Positions 1-14,300 of a DNA stretch of 64,000 bases are shown here, one piece after another. The stretch's first letter is position 1. The number at the start of each line of letters is the position of its first letter. A program made the position numbers and the translations under genes. The DNA is taken from positions 102,501-166,500 of the forward strand of contig CAJNDS010001602.1 in the NCBI GenBank assembly GCA_905221605.1, in the 5' to 3' direction. Origin of the DNA: Symbiodinium natans (Eukaryota > Sar > Dinophyceae > Suessiales > Symbiodiniaceae). Below the pieces are notes generated by a model that made no database searches, was not told the DNA's origin, and worked only from the letters and a program-made list of their open reading frames with translations.

Positions 1-804
1 GTCTCACGGGTCTCCTGCACCAAGGCCTGCCTTTGGAAGTGGCTTGCAAGGCAGATTAAGAGGGTTGCAGCTGCTGCATGGAGATAATGGCCACAAGCAC
101 AACAAATCGACCTCGCTAGACACGAGGGCTCCCTGACATGTTTAAGGTTCATATAGGTTTAGATTCTCAGCTCTTACTGGTACCCTTCAGAAGGAGGGTA
201 CGGGTCTGCTTGGTGGTCAAGGTGCGTCTTCTCCTGTTCCTTCACACGCTCCTCGATGCCTCAGGGAGCATGCAAAGCTGATTTTCTGGACCCTGGCTAT
301 GCCTCTCATGCTTGAAACTACTGGCAAATCAAGCATTCGAAGGTGCTTCTGTCTCCCGACTGGACTAGCCACACTGCCTTTTTTGGCCAGCAGGCCGAAG
401 CCACGCTGCTTAGGGCGCAGGATCATACCCCCTAGCCCTAAGCAAAAAACCCTTAACCAAGGAAGGTCCAGCAACGTGCATGTCAAGGCTTGAAGTACCA
501 TGGGTGTACATGCCTGAGTTTTGTAAAGGTCCAAGTTTTGCAACTTTCGGGGTGTAAAAGGATTGAGTTGTCACACTCGGACATCAAAAACACCCCACCT
601 CTGCACACACTATACCAGCAACCGCCGCACTCCGGGACCCGGCAGAAAAGAAGCCCCGCACCCAAGACGCCCAAAGGCCCCCAGGGGTTAAGGTTGCAGA
701 AGTTCAAGTGTCTGAGTCCCGGAAGTTTTGCCCAGAGCTAAACATGTTGCCGACAGGGCACGGGTAGATGTTACCTTGGAGTTGGCCAAGGTGGTAATGA
801 GCTC
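1..804 (-). CDS. Dynein exons 70-72, running off the left edge
   Basis: Exons at 775-804 (ELITTLANSK), 210-259 (IEERVKEQEKTHLDHQ) and 1-14 (ETRE, cut by the window edge). They continue NILDDE with the family pattern ELI.TL..SK..S.EI.ERV...E.T...I.ETR. The exon at 775-804 may extend to about 766 (VTS) if its GT donor is not used. The junction 775 to 259 does not close in phase, so one small exon between 260 and 774 may be missing. The 210-259 donor is GC. Confidence 0.85.
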
Positions 805-3800
805 CTGTCGTGCGGGAGGTAAGAGCTTGGAATTGTTGAGCTTACGACCTGGGCGAGAAAAGAAAAGGAGGCTTAAACCTAAGCCATGAGCCCCAAACAA
901 TGATCAGGAAGGGTCAGGTCTGGCATGAGAGCTTCCGAGGCGGCAGGCTTTTGCGAGAGGCCAAATGCTTGGCTAGGGCTCCGTTGAAGTCTTTGGACAG
1001 TCAAACTGCGTCAGCACTCTTCCAATGAAGGGCGTAACACCAATTGAAAAACCACATAGCAGACAGAGCAACAGAAAAGTGAGAAGTACGGCGCACGGGA
1101 ACCCGTGTTCTGAAATCCTTGGGCGCTTGAACCTTCATCCTCCACAGCCAGCAGAACTCGGGCAGCGGAGCGTAGGCTAAAAGAAGCAACGTGCTCAAAC
1201 AGCGAGACTTCGGGCGCCTCGCTAAGCCATAAGCCCCTAAACCCTCAGGGCGGATGACTTTGACAGCATCCCTTCCTGCCGGTCCCGGCAACAAGAAAAG
1301 CAACCGAGATGACGCCGGGTATCTGTGGCCGGCTTGCGAGGATATAACGAATGCAGCTGTTGGAGAGACGAGTTGAAGCCGAGGAGCTCTTGAGGGGGGT
1401 TGGTAGTGGTTCTGGAGAGAAGGGCGCTGCCGTGACTAAGTCTTTAGTTTGAATAGAGCCGAAAACGCGCCAGAACAAAAAAGTAAACACCCGAAAAACA
1501 GAGGGTGCCGATAGTTGGCTTAACGTAAAAGCTGCCCAATGCCGAGTGAAGCTTGACAACCTGGGATGGCACATGATGGTGCGACATGCTGGATGCCCCC
1601 GCTGGGCAACGTGTCCTCATCGTCCAAGATGTTGCCCTTGGAGTTCGAAAGCAGCTCCAGAATTTTATCCTGCAGGGAAGGCGGTGCAAGGCAAGATTCA
1701 TGATTTTCTGATCTCCATCTTCTGCAAGTCGGGCAGTGGCATTGTAAACCAGGACGGCAGGAAAGGAACGCACCGTTGCATCCCAACAAGCCAGTTAAAC
1801 ATGTTTTGACCGTGAGGCCAACAGGCCATACACTGCCACACGCCCAACACGCTATTCTGCTCGCCATGGGCCCCAAAGCAAGACCGTCTAACCCAAAAGG
1901 GCAGTCCTCGATCTCCTTGAGCTGTGCTTTGCTTTGGGCACTCTCAATAATCCTGGGCTTCTTGGGGTTGAGGGCCCATGAGCTTGAGAGAAAGCTCATG
2001 CTCATTCTAGAGTTGCTAGTAGCCGAGGGGCAAGTTCTGCCGCTTCTTCTCCACTTCCGGCTCTTCCTGGCAGCTGGGGACCCATGTACGAAGCAAACGC
2101 CACTTGCCAAGTCCTCTCACAGACTCATGTAAGCTGCTGCCCCCTTGCAGGCCTTTTGCACAAGAATGCCCAGCATCTGATCTTGCAAGCCATCTGGGGT
2201 CACCATGAAGTTCAGCAGCGTTACCTGGACATGGCGAGCATCAGCGAGAGGGCAGGGCCTAATTTTCGAAGAAGACTTCGACGAAGGTCTTCGCTCTGCA
2301 GTGAGTCCCTGCAAGCCTGCACGCAAATCTCAGGTGAGTAATGGGGATTTGGCAGCTTGGTCGTGATGTACAAGCGGAAGTCCTGCCGAAATGCTCACGT
2401 TCGAAGCGCCACATGTTGTTCAACATTCACCCTTTTCAATCCTAAATGTGGCCTCATGCACCAACCTCGACTCCTGTTCCCCCCCACCGGGCCAGTGTGG
2501 TTCAGATACGAGGCATCAGTCGCGGCAAATGTGATGATTGACCACCCCAACCCTTGCACATTGAACTTCCCACCTTTGCAACATCTACCCCCCAAACCCT
2601 TTAGCCCCAACCCCCAAACCCCAAACCAGCCCTCGAACCCGTGGAAGCCGTATACTTAGGGGTTTGCTGGAGCATGTCCTCGTTGTACTCGACCGTGGAG
2701 TCCCCAAGCCGAATCCTCGGTGCTTCGATGGGTGATGGGTTGAGGGTATTTGAGGGTATTTGAGGGTATTTGAGGGTATTTGAGGGTATTTTCTGGGGTT
2801 TCTGCTTGCTAGAGCCTATAGTGCAGAACTCAGGGCTTTACGACCCTGGGCTCTACGAGAAATCTACCCACACATCCAGGGACCCGCCTGTCGAGGGCTT
2901 CATTAAGCCGGAAAGCCTACACCTCGCTAGGAAATCCTGAAGCTTGAAAACTCCAAACCCGTAAATGCGGAAACGAACCTGAATTTCAACTTGTACCCGG
3001 ACTGCTTCTGGAAGCGAGCGTCATGATCATGTTGCCTGCCTTGAACTTGGCTTTCTGCAACAGTGGCTCCAACAGAGGATCCAGCACCTTCCCGGCTACA
3101 GGGAAGGCCCGACTGTCTGGGCAAGCTCTTGGAGGGATGTGACTGTTTTAGGACGGAGTTCGGGTTGGGAGACCGAAACAGACTTTTGAGGTTTTGGATC
3201 TCGGAAGCCCTAAGCCCTGAAGTGGGAAGGCTGCACTCTTTGGTTGCTACCAAACATGTTGGGCTGATGTTTGATGCAAGGATAGTAGCATTTGGGTCCG
3301 ACGGGGGTGTAAGGTGGGGGGTGCTTCAAGGGCTTCATAAGGCTAGGCACCATAAACGAGAGTCTGGATCGCAGCGCGCGTGGCAACCGACCCTAAACCC
3401 TTTTTGCAACGGGTCTTGGGGGCGAAGGTTCTTCGCCCCCAAACCCTAAACTCTAAACCCTTAACCCTTAAACCCTGAACCCCTAAGCATCCAACGCCTG
3501 CACGAACGTTGAGCCTGCCTCGGGCACATTCTCGATGAGCACCGGCTGCCCCTGGGAGATACCAACTTCCAGCTTCCTTGCATAGTTGTTCCTGAGCTTC
3601 GGGGGGGGCGGGGGGGCTTCAGGGTTTGGAGGAAAGAAGCGTGTAAGGCCTGTGGAATTTTTCAAAGTGTGCATGTTCACATGTCTTTCTCCAGAAAATG
3701 TACACGTGTTCATGATGTGAGTTCATTACATAGGCCCTGTGCATGCGCACATGAGTCGAGACGGATGAGAGGAAAGAGACAACCAAAAAAACAGTGAGCG

Positions 3801-6800
3801 AGGAGTCAGAGTGGGGGTGGGACTAAAGCTCTGGGCGCCGAGAAGCTGTGAGAGTCGCAGGACAAGCAGCTTGTCACCCTTCGAGTTCCTGATCCACTTA
3901 TTGGCCTCGTCTCAGAGTCAGTTCAGGATTTCTTGTCTCCACTTCAAGGCCACTTCAAGGCGCTGCTGCTTAGTGGAATAGATGAACCCAGGGCATGCGC
4001 CATAAGTTATATGTGTAATTACACGCCAGAACCCAGGCGCCCCTTTGAGGTTCGGGGCCAGTGGCGATGGACGGCGCTGACATATTCTATGACATAATGC
4101 AAAACATGAGAAAAACAAGATGACTTCCGACAAGCCCGGTCAGAATCCGAACCCTTCATCCCAGCATCTCCGCCCTGCGTCCCTTAGTCACCGTCGGATT
4201 CTGTGAAATCTGAAGGTATTGACCCAAAATCGTCGCAGAATATTCTGCAAGCAAGAATGGTATTCTGCAACAAGGTGTACTGTATACTATCACAACCCTA
4301 TATAAACTAGAAGTGCGGTAAGAGAACAAATCCCAGAAGGTCACTTAGTTGGGACCCATCCCAAGTAACTTGCAACACTTCAAGCCCCAAGACGGGCCTG
4401 GATTTGAGGGTCGATCATCAAGGGCCAGCGCCTGGAGTTCTTCGAGATAAGGGCATTGTCGATGGACACCTGGCCATATGTAGAAACTCTTCAAAGGGTT
4501 CTGATGACAGCAGGTAGTGAAGCCCGCTGAGTTCTCGAAAGGATCTTGGTTCCAAGGCTGCCGCCCTGCCTGATCGTTTGGCAGTTTGTCGATGACCCAC
4601 TGGCGTATCTCCTAGGTGCACGCAAGCAGAGTTGGCGAGGGGAAGCCTGCAAAGAAACGTAATTGCAAGTCCGCATAGGACTGACGAGGGCTTCGGACTA
4701 ACGAGGGCTAGAGCGGAGCTGCCAATTAAGCGTTTTGACCTTGAGGAAAGGGACCCTCATGCATGCTAAACCTGCTATGCGGACTTGTGGCCACATCCTC
4801 GCCGATAACGGACCGCAGCAAGAAAGAGGAAGAGGAGGGCACTTTGTTGTCCCGCATCAGTGAAATCCACGAGTCCACCGACTCGAGGCGGTACTTTGCA
4901 AGGAAACAGCCCAGGTAAGCGATGATGCCCGAGGATATCAGCACATCGCCAGTGAGGTTGTCATACCTGAGAACCCAAAATACGAGACTCGCCTGATGGA
5001 GGACACTGCCGGAAGACGCTGTCAGAGGACGCGTTCATCGGTCAGGGTCCTACTAATAGATCGAAGATTATGTGGAGGTTCGTGAACAGTTCTCTATATA
5101 TCCCCAAGATCTCTGATGCGCAGACACTCAGGCAAGCCAACGCAAGACCTGGCTGAATCCCTCTCGATTGGAACATCTTCGTGGCCTCTCCTTTCGAAAT
5201 AGCCGGGCAGCTGCTCTCCCAATTTGGCCGATGATGCTTCCCACCGCGACTTCTCCCCACCTGGGCTTGAGGGCAGCCAAAGATTAGAATTTGGGAGGCT
5301 TAGGCGGGTTTTTTTTGAGGCACCCGCACAGCTGGACAAAAACCACTCCGCAGGGATCCCTGATCTTCATGACTGGTCGACTAACTAGGCGGTTTAGGGT
5401 TTGGTGTTGAGGGATTTTCGGAAACCTGCCTGGCAGCCTAACAGCCTGGCACCACACTGCAGAAATTAGATGTAATGTGGGGTTTCAGGTTGAAGGTTCC
5501 AGTGGAAAGCGTGAAACGGCCTACGACCCGTCTTCCTAAGCCCCACGAGCCCTGCATCCTTATGCATTCCTAAATCCCCTAAACCCTAAACCCCAAAACC
5601 TCCTACTAAAGATGCCCAAGATGCCGAGGCCGTTTATCAGCTTCTCTGCCGTGACCAAGCGCTTGGAGCAGACCTTCGAGCGGTTTTCGGTGCTTCCACG
5701 AGCTATCCGAAATTCTGCGCACGCGCCCACTCAGCAGGGTTGCTGAGTGTGACAGGCTGGGTGCAAAAACTGAATGATACAAGTCTGCTGCATCCATCTG
5801 AACTAAAACGGCAGTTCTATGGGCACTGTCAAAAACCACTACTCACTACAACTTAGTAGCTAGAAAAGCCGAAAGCCAAAGAGCAAAATCCAACCCACGC
5901 TGCCACATTTAAATCATGCGAAGGCCGTCAGTATCAGCAAAAGCATCAGGGGTCCTACCATCTCATTTACAAGGATGGTTCGGAGCTTCGCAGGGGAGCT
6001 TCGGCAGGGGGGAGGAAATAGTGAAGCCCTCGATGGCAAGGGCACCTCAAATTGATTCTGCAGGTCATCTTTCTTTTGCTTCGCCGTGGCGAAGTCCTGC
6101 AGCACGAGTCATGCAACAGGCTGGGGAGGACCCAGGACAAATTCTCAACCTTGCGCTCAGAATAGGCGTCAATTCTGAAGTCTCACTTTCAGTTCTTTCT
6201 GATCGTGACACACGATCGTTCAAGGACCCGTCTCTCTACGCTTACATTGACATGCAAGGAGGGCTGCCGGCTCTGGCGACAAGGTTCAGAATGTCTGGGA
6301 GGGGATGGGATTCGTCCTCAAGAAGCTTGGCAACGTTGTCCTGTACCTTCTGGAGCTCTGCCTGCAGGGCTGGCAGGTTCTTTGGTGCAGGTTGAAGTGC
6401 TCTTTCTCGACCCGTTCGAGCTTTTGCAAACGTCTTGTTTGGCCTCTTTGCAGCTTAGGCATCTTCGCATGTCGTCTTAGACAGGCTCCTTCTGTCGGTT
6501 TCGGGTGCACGATGTTCGCCATGTATAGTAGAATCTAGTATTTTCAGTAGATCCTCAGATGCAAGCTCCACCTTCAAGGCTCGAAGCAATCAATTTCAAA
6601 GCTTCTAGCAGAGGGGGCAACTACGTCTTTAGGTTCTGCTTCTCGACCAGCATCGGACTTAAACTTTACATGTTAGCACCCACAAGCCGACCTTGTCAAT
6701 CTCGTGCGTTTCGGGTCCCCAAATTTAGAAGTTAACACGAATATATAATCCTTACTGCGGTTCATCTCTCAATATCACGGCGGCATTTGACTACTGCAGC

Positions 6801-9800
6801 GCTAGGATGACAGCCAGTTGCGGTTTCCAAAATAAACATCCCGGCAGACTTGCCCAGCCAAGTACATTCTTTGAGGCACAGCACGTGTCAGAAGCACCCG
6901 CCAACGAACAACTGCACCAGAACACAACAAGCTGGGGCATCGTTGCTCGACTCAACTGTGATGCCATGGCCTTCTTGATTGCCTGGGATCAAGGTGCACA
7001 TCAACTGCATTACAGGAGATGGTTGGAGTATTTGCGAGCTGACAGCGCCTAGTGGACAAGTCTGATGGTTCGGACTTCTTCAGACTTTGGTCTAGACTTG
7101 ACATGCACGCTGCCCTCTACATCCATTTCAGAGCAGGGGTGCTTCTACATCTATCTCCTCACATCGCCCGAAGATTAAAATTAAAACCAAACAAAACTAG
7201 CTTAACTAGCCCACTTGTAATTTGCAAAAAGTTGCGTCCTACTGCTACTCTACCCTGAAATGCATACGAGGATGGGCGATGAGCAAGATCCAGCTCCAAC
7301 TGATTGCAGTCAATCCCTGACTCGAGTGTCCAGTGCCGTTCCGGGTTTGCGGAACCCCCAACCAACCCGCCCCCGCCTGGTTGGACCCACAAACCTGAAA
7401 CCTGCAGCAAAACAACAAGAAGCCTCCAGACCTTGCACTGCACTTGAGGGCATATTTAACGGATTATGAGGTATGGGGGTTTCAGACTGGACTCCCGCTT
7501 GTTGTACATTGAAGTCTGCAAGCCCGAATTGAGCGAAGCCAGCCGCCAGGTGGTGTGAAACTCCCAGACGAGAGATCCCCTAATGTTGCCATCTCTTTCA
7601 AAGCGGGTCCAAAGCAGGTGTCCAGAAACAAACGCCAAAAAGTTTGTTTCATGAACGATCTTCATCACGTAAAACGTCCAGAGCCTTAGCATCGCTCTGA
7701 TCTGCCGGCTGCAGACAGAGCAGCCATAAAGCTGGGAGCTCAGAGCCGAGGTCAAGGTTGACAGTCAAGCCCAAACAGGCCCAGAACAGGCCCAGAAGAG
7801 GCCCAGAACAAGCCCGGAAGAAGCCAACAGAGGTCCGAAGAGCTCTACAAAAGGCCCGACCCCCTGTCCGGCAAAAACTGTTAGAGAAGACCTAAGGCCA
7901 GAGCAAATCATGGGGGGTTCGTTCCGGGCGCCAACAAGGTCGATGTGTCGCATGTTGGGCTGGAAACCTACCGGGCCTCCTCAACTCCCCGACCTTCCGA
8001 TGCCTTGCTACATTCTCCCGGACTTCGTTCGCTGCTCTTACCAGGAGGCCCCACCCCTTAGCCCCACGTTGCATGCCGTGGGGCAAGTGCAGCCTCCGCC
8101 TCGGCGAGCTGCCTCAAGGGTTTGTGGCAAGTTGAAAGGATTGGGTTTGACCTTTGGGGCACTTAGAGGACTTATAGAATTAGAGTTGAAAGCTTTAAGA
8201 GCAGATAGAGGGTTTTGGGGTCAAGTTCATGTGATGGGGCTTTTTGAGGCATGGTCAGGGAGTAAGAGGCCATTGTCATTTGTCATGGGCGCAGTTTTGG
8301 CTGCAGGCCATTCAGAGAGATACCCAAGCGCCTCCCCACACCCCCCAAACCATCGAGACATCAACCTGCACGCTCCAAACCCAAAATCCGGGACCCAACC
8401 TGCCGTGTGGTCTCTGTCGAGATAACCCGTTACTAGGATGGCCCTTGAAACCCTCTGAAAAATATTCCTGAATAGGATCCGGTTAAACCCAATAAGGGAA
8501 AATGTATGAAATGTCCCAAGGGCCTACCTAGGTTAGTTCTTCCAAGCCAGGAGGCGCTTCGGCTCCGGCCAAAGCTTGCTTCTTTGGCCCGACCATCTTC
8601 GCAACCTGCCGCAGCAAAGCCCGCTGCAAGCAAAGAGATGTGGCTTTGCAATGACAGGCCGGCAAAGTCCAGGAAGCAACTTTCGCCAACAGATCATGCC
8701 CAGCCCAAGGCTTGAGTCTTGGGAGGGTTGAGCTCTTGGGGCATTAGATCTGGGTTTTTTTGGTGTACGGTGTAGGTTTGATAATTTAGGGTGCGAATGG
8801 GGCAGAGGGTCGTAGTTTGTGTAGCGTGTGGGAGTCTGCATGTTTCAAGGTTGTCAAAGCATCGGAAGCCCCAGCAGCAAAGTCTTTTGGAACCATGCAG
8901 GCGCAGGTAAGGGAGGCTGCCAAGACGTGCAAAGTCTGTCTGCATGGCCCTCAAGGGCCGAAACCGGTGGCCTTTGTACGCAGTTGCTCCGCAGCGTATG
9001 CAAAGATGACTTGCATGAAGACTCATGGATGTAATTCCTCATAGAAGAAGGCCAGACTCAAACGTTCCCGTGGTGCAAGACCATTGAAGTGACTGCTATT
9101 GCCGATATGTAGCTTTGATTTGTTCACCGGCTGGGTCTTCGCAGCCACTCCTCTATTTAGCAGCCAATGGCTAATGAACACTGCCGCGCACTTAGAGAAT
9201 ATGAGCCGACCAGCCTCTAAGCTAGACCATCTAGCATCCCAACAGTTACCCTGAGGCATACCCGGGCTCACTCATCGCTGTCGGAGGCAGGGATGCTGCC
9301 TTGGCTAGAGGCTGAAGCAATTCACAGGGGCATCGGCAGTTCGACAAGGTGCAAAGGATAAACAAGAAGGCAAACAAGATGAACCAGTGGACGTCCTTAA
9401 GCTCTGAAGGAACAAAATCCCTGAACGCTTTTTTTGCAGCCACCCTGTGAGGCAAATGCCATATGCTGGGAAGGCCGCAGCAACAAAACAAGCCCTACAG
9501 TAAACCCCTCTAAATATTTTAAGAATTAGCAACCCCAACCCTACATATACACTCTACAAGCCCTGCAAAAAACCCAGAGCCACACAGCCCGACCTGAAAC
9601 ATACCCCAACAAACCTTAGCTAAAGCATTGTGTGCAATCTCAATGGGTCTAGAATAGAGACGGTTCACCGGCAAGAGGCATGGCAACTTCTTTTCTCTCG
9701 CATGAGTTCATCTCAGAGTCTGCAAGGCTCGGCGCTTGCTGGGTATGGGTATAGGCTCTTCCGGTGTACCAAGGGTTCCGTTTGGCAGAAGTTTCGGGCT

Positions 9801-11271
9801 CAACGTTCTCACGCCTGGCAGAGGTAAATCGCAGTGATAATGGTGCCGAATTGAAAAAGCACAGTGCATGACCCGCTGGTATTGGAGTGGCTCCTGCGAC
9901 TGCTTCATTTGAGAAGAAGCACGGAGCCGCGTCAAGCCAGTTGGGTCAAGCAAGCCCAGATTGTGAGAGGACAAGCTCCGCCGGCTTCTGTTCCTACTTG
10001 AACATAGTGGTATGTGCACCTTTTTTGCAAAGAGACGGCCCGTTCTGCAACCAATGGCTCTGCGGCCAAGCAATTAAGGACTATTTGAGGGTTGGGTGCG
10101 TGGATCTTAGACCAGTTGGCCATGCATGTCCACATCCAGAGGTGCAATTTGCCACTCTGTCTGGCCACACCTGTTTGACAGCTGAGGCATGCAGACTACT
10201 GCCTGGCGAAGAAGAAAACTGCCCAGCAAGGGAGGCTGCCGGATCAAAAAAAAAATAAAAAAGGATCAAAAAAAAAAATACGCAGCCCAGGATCAAAAAA
10301 ATAATAAAAAAGGATCAAAAAGAAAATAAACTTCGAACGTTCGAGTACTAAAACTCGATTTTTGGTACGTTTTCGGAACCCGATCGAGGACCCTCTCACA
10401 CGAAACGCGTGTCGAGGCGCTAAACCTCGAGTTTTGGAAAGGTTTTCCGGGCACGATTGACGACCCTCCCTCTCACACGAAACGCATCTCGAGGCGCCAA
10501 AACTCGAGTTTTGGGACGTTTTCGGAGCACGATCGACAACCCCCTCACACGAATCTCGAGGCGCTTAAACTCGAGTTTTGGTATGTTGCTCGCGACGCGA
10601 TCGACCAATATATTATGCATCTCTATATTTATTTATTTATATTCATGTTAATCTTCATATTAATGTTAATAGTAATATTAATAATAATATTACTATAAAT
10701 ATTCCTATCAAAATTAATATGAATATTAATTTTAATATTAATATTAATACTAATATTAAAACTCATATGAACATTGTATTCATATTAATATTAACAGAAC
10801 ATATCATGTACGATATAATACAATATATTATATTATCAAGGAATATATAATATAATATTTTAAAAAATGTTTAAACATATGATATAAGATACATTATGAA
10901 TAATATAATACAATAACATAGAATAGAATACACTATAATGAAATATAATTCAATATAATAGTTTATGATATAATATCATATAATATAAACTATTTCTTTT
11001 ATAATACATAACATATAATATATAATATTTAATATTTAATGTCTAATGTCTATATATTATCTAACATATATATATATATACTGTATATAATAAGATATAT
11101 ATATATATAGATATAATACATGATATTTAATATCTAAGACCTAATTTTAAAATATATAATACATAATAATGGTAGTATATAATAAATAACATATAAAATA
11201 TAGTATACAATATATAATATATCAGTAGTAGTAGTAGTAGTAGTAGTAATATAATAATAATAGTTGTTGCT

Positions 11272-11341
<70 letters not shown>

Positions 11342-14300
11342 GAGCAGCAGCAGCAGTAGTCGTAATCGTAGTCGCAGGAGAAGTAGTAGTAGCAGTAGTA
11401 GTAGTAGTAGTAGTAGTAGTAGTTGTAGTAGTAGTAGTAGTAAGACCCCCCAGTTGCAAACACAATGCTCGCATCATGGGTCTCGAAAAGACGTATGCTT
11501 TGAAGCAAGCTTGCGCGAATTGAAAAATCGAAAAAAAAACGCTTATTTTTCGAAGCAAGCTTGCGCGACTTAAAAAGCGGGGGGGTTGGGGGGGGCGCAG
11601 CCCCCCCCATTTGCAAACACAATCCTCGCATCATGGCTTTCGACACACGCGTATGCGTTGAAGCAAGCGGTTGCGACTCAAAAAAGAAGCCAAGAAGCCA
11701 AGAAGCCAAAAAGCTAAAAGCCGAGGAGCGCCAGGAAGCCAAGAAGCCAAGAAGGCAACAAGCCAAGAAGCCGGGAAGCCAAGAGTTCCACTCGGAAAAC
11801 GTGCCAAAACTCAGGGTTTTAGCGCCTCGAGATGCGTGTCGTGTGGGAGGGTCGTCCATCGTGCTCTGAGAACGTACCAAAACTCGAGTTTTTGCGCCTC
11901 GAGACGCGTTTCGTGTGAGAGGGTCGTCGATCGCGACCTTATTTTTTTTTTGATCCTTTTTTATTTTCTTTTTGATCCTTTTTTATTTTCTTTTTGATCC
12001 TTTTTTATTTTTTTTTGATCCCTATCCCAGCAAGACTGGTAAACACTTGCCTTGAATCACTTTCCCGAACCCCAACATACATCCGAAAAAGAACCAGCAT
12101 GATTGAGAATAAGTTTCGCACATGCGCCAGCCCATGAACAAGTGCTGCAGAAGCCGTGCGTTTGGCTCAGCAACTGCCTAACATTCTACGAAGTTCGACG
12201 TCAGGCCCAAGATGAGGTAGCCAGAGTCATCATGGCTCGTTTGTGCTGCACGCCCAGCTGCAGCTGGACGAAAGCGTACAAGTCTGGATTTAAAGATTGA
12301 GGGTGGCCCAGGCACACAATTACCTTTTGCCAGGATCAGGAGAGGCGCCGACTACTCACTGCTCCAACCAGCACCTCTTCTTGGGCTCACTGCCTTGGAA
12401 GCGCGCCTCGACGCTTCCACGGGAGTGAAACAGGCCGGATACCCTGAAACCGACATGGTACTTGCAGTGTCAGACCCGACCCTGAATCCCTACTCCAAAA
12501 CCCATCCGACGGCCCTGAAGCAATGGCCCCTCACTCAGAGTCCTGGGAGCAGCAGGTGTCACCTCGACTCGCAAGGAAGTGGTTTCGCACTTCGGCCGGC
12601 TGCAGATGTGGCAGCAGGGCAGAACTAAGCCCCACAAAGTCCAAGCTGCACAGCCTCTTGCAAACCTCCCCCGCCAACCCACGCACCCGTTAAGCTTGGG
12701 GTGGTCGGGAAACGGCAAACCCGACACCACAATCCCGTGTCTTTAAATCCCTACATCATCCTACAACATGCAGTAACTCTAAAGGGAGACGTTGCACTTC
12801 CGGTTCGCCCACGCTCGGATTTCAGAAAACGCGACATGCCTTTTGGGACGTTTTGGGAACCAAATTGGACTGCAACTTCTCAGCATCGCATGGAAGATCC
12901 TGAGGCAGATGAACCCTGGACTAGATCACCAGAAAACCTTCTGCTTCCACGCAGCGCTGCTCCTCCGGTGGCCAAAGTCCCCAAGGCCTCTCCACTTAAA
13001 GGTTTGCAAACAAGGGTTGAGGATGCTGGGTGCGCGGGAATAGAGTCGCCGACAGGTAGTAGGTAGAGGGCACTCCTTTCTCTGTGCCGAGTGCCCAACG
13101 AAGCCGGCCCAGAGCCAAGCTGAAACGTGGCTGCGTACGTGGCTGTTTCCATGTGTGCGCGCACGCCTGAGTTTATCGGTACGCAGCTGATCATGCTGGT
13201 TTCGGACGAGCGGATTGTAGGATGACCCGGCCAGGGGGTTCTCCTGCTGTCGGGATGACGTCCGGTTCGATACCTGATGCAATCCCATTCCTTGTTGCCT
13301 CCAGGTTCACTTCTGATACTATCACTTTCGAACCTTTGACAATGGTATGTATGAATCTCTGCGGGAATCTCTACGACTCCAAAGCATTATGTAGGGATTG
13401 TAATTCGGGCCCCATAGAACGTCGACTCCGTAAGATGTCGTATCAAAGTGCAATGTAGACAATTGGGCAGACCCATGCGTAACCTGGTATACATCTTGGG
13501 GCTTGAGGCTTATAGGCGACTGTAGTGTTTGAGCGGTCGGTTGGATTCAGTCAGTGAAAGAGTTGCCTTGCCAACAGGCTTGCAGGGCTCAATTGCTTTT
13601 AGCTCTGTGCCGAAAAAGTGAGCCACTTCTCTCCGTGAACCCAAGCCTGAAATCGTGTTAAACCCAGAACTTCCATCGTAGAGTTCTCCCCCAATCAAGG
13701 CCTGAACGGCTTTAGCCTTCGACCTGCGATCACATCGCGTGAGCTGCGTTCGAACATACTCCTGCCGTTTAGGGATGAAGAGAAGTTCAGGCTCGTTGTT
13801 GCCACCCGGACTGGCCCAAGTTCAGAGTTCAAGGCTTAGGGTGTAGTTAGGGCCAGGGTTGAGACATGGTGGATGCGAAAAAGGGGTGGGGCCCCGGGAA
13901 GGAAGCACGAAGAGCTCACCGCTTCGGCAGGGAAGGGTCCAGAGTGAGCCACATCCCCACATCCAGCTAGGTAGCTTGGGTTCAAGAGGCTTGAACTCAA
14001 TGATCCGACCGAGTACATGGCTTAGGGCGGAGAGAAACACCTATAAGCGGGTCAGATGCTGGCCCCGGGTCTCTGTATTCTGTCAGGCCGAGAACTTGTA
14101 TGAATGCGCTGGGAGATCTAAAGTGATCTACACCTGGTTACCACCAACACCTCTTTGAACTTTCCTTTCGCGTATTTGCTTTTGCTTCCGGTCTCGTGCC
14201 TCGTGCCTGAAGCCCTGAAACCTCTCCCGCCCTACAAGTCTCCACAAGAGGCTCCTTCGGGAAGATGTGCTTGAGGAACTCGTGGTAATCCAAGGAATCG

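Larger units (their letters stand above)
10241..12022. mobile_element. 1.8-kb inverted-repeat element with AT-rich and trinucleotide core
   Basis: The left side has GGATCAAAAA-plus-AATAAAA units (10241-10330), then about four degenerate units of roughly 75-80 nt (10331-10605; motifs CACACGAAACGC, TCGAGGCGC, CTCGAGTTTTGG, CACGATCGAC). The right side has the same motifs reverse-complemented (11806-11940), then TTTTTGATCC units (11941-12022). The core is AT-rich, followed by TAG repeats and two diverged copies of a segment of about 150 nt. CCCAGCAAG occurs at 10222-10230 and 12026-12034 and could be a target duplication. No protein is encoded. The class is unknown. Confidence 0.75.

Noticed and set aside
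8700-10230. Several 60-120 codon frames on both strands
   Set aside because: The dynein exons on both sides already join without missing residues, and none of these frames shows a domain.
11127-11880. Long minus-strand frames of poly-Thr and poly-Tyr
   Set aside because: They are translations of the TAG microsatellite inside the inverted-repeat element; no start context or domain.
13240-13300. tRNA-like B-box (GGTTCGATACC)
   Set aside because: No matching A-box or cloverleaf arms at the right distance; similar single matches elsewhere also fail.
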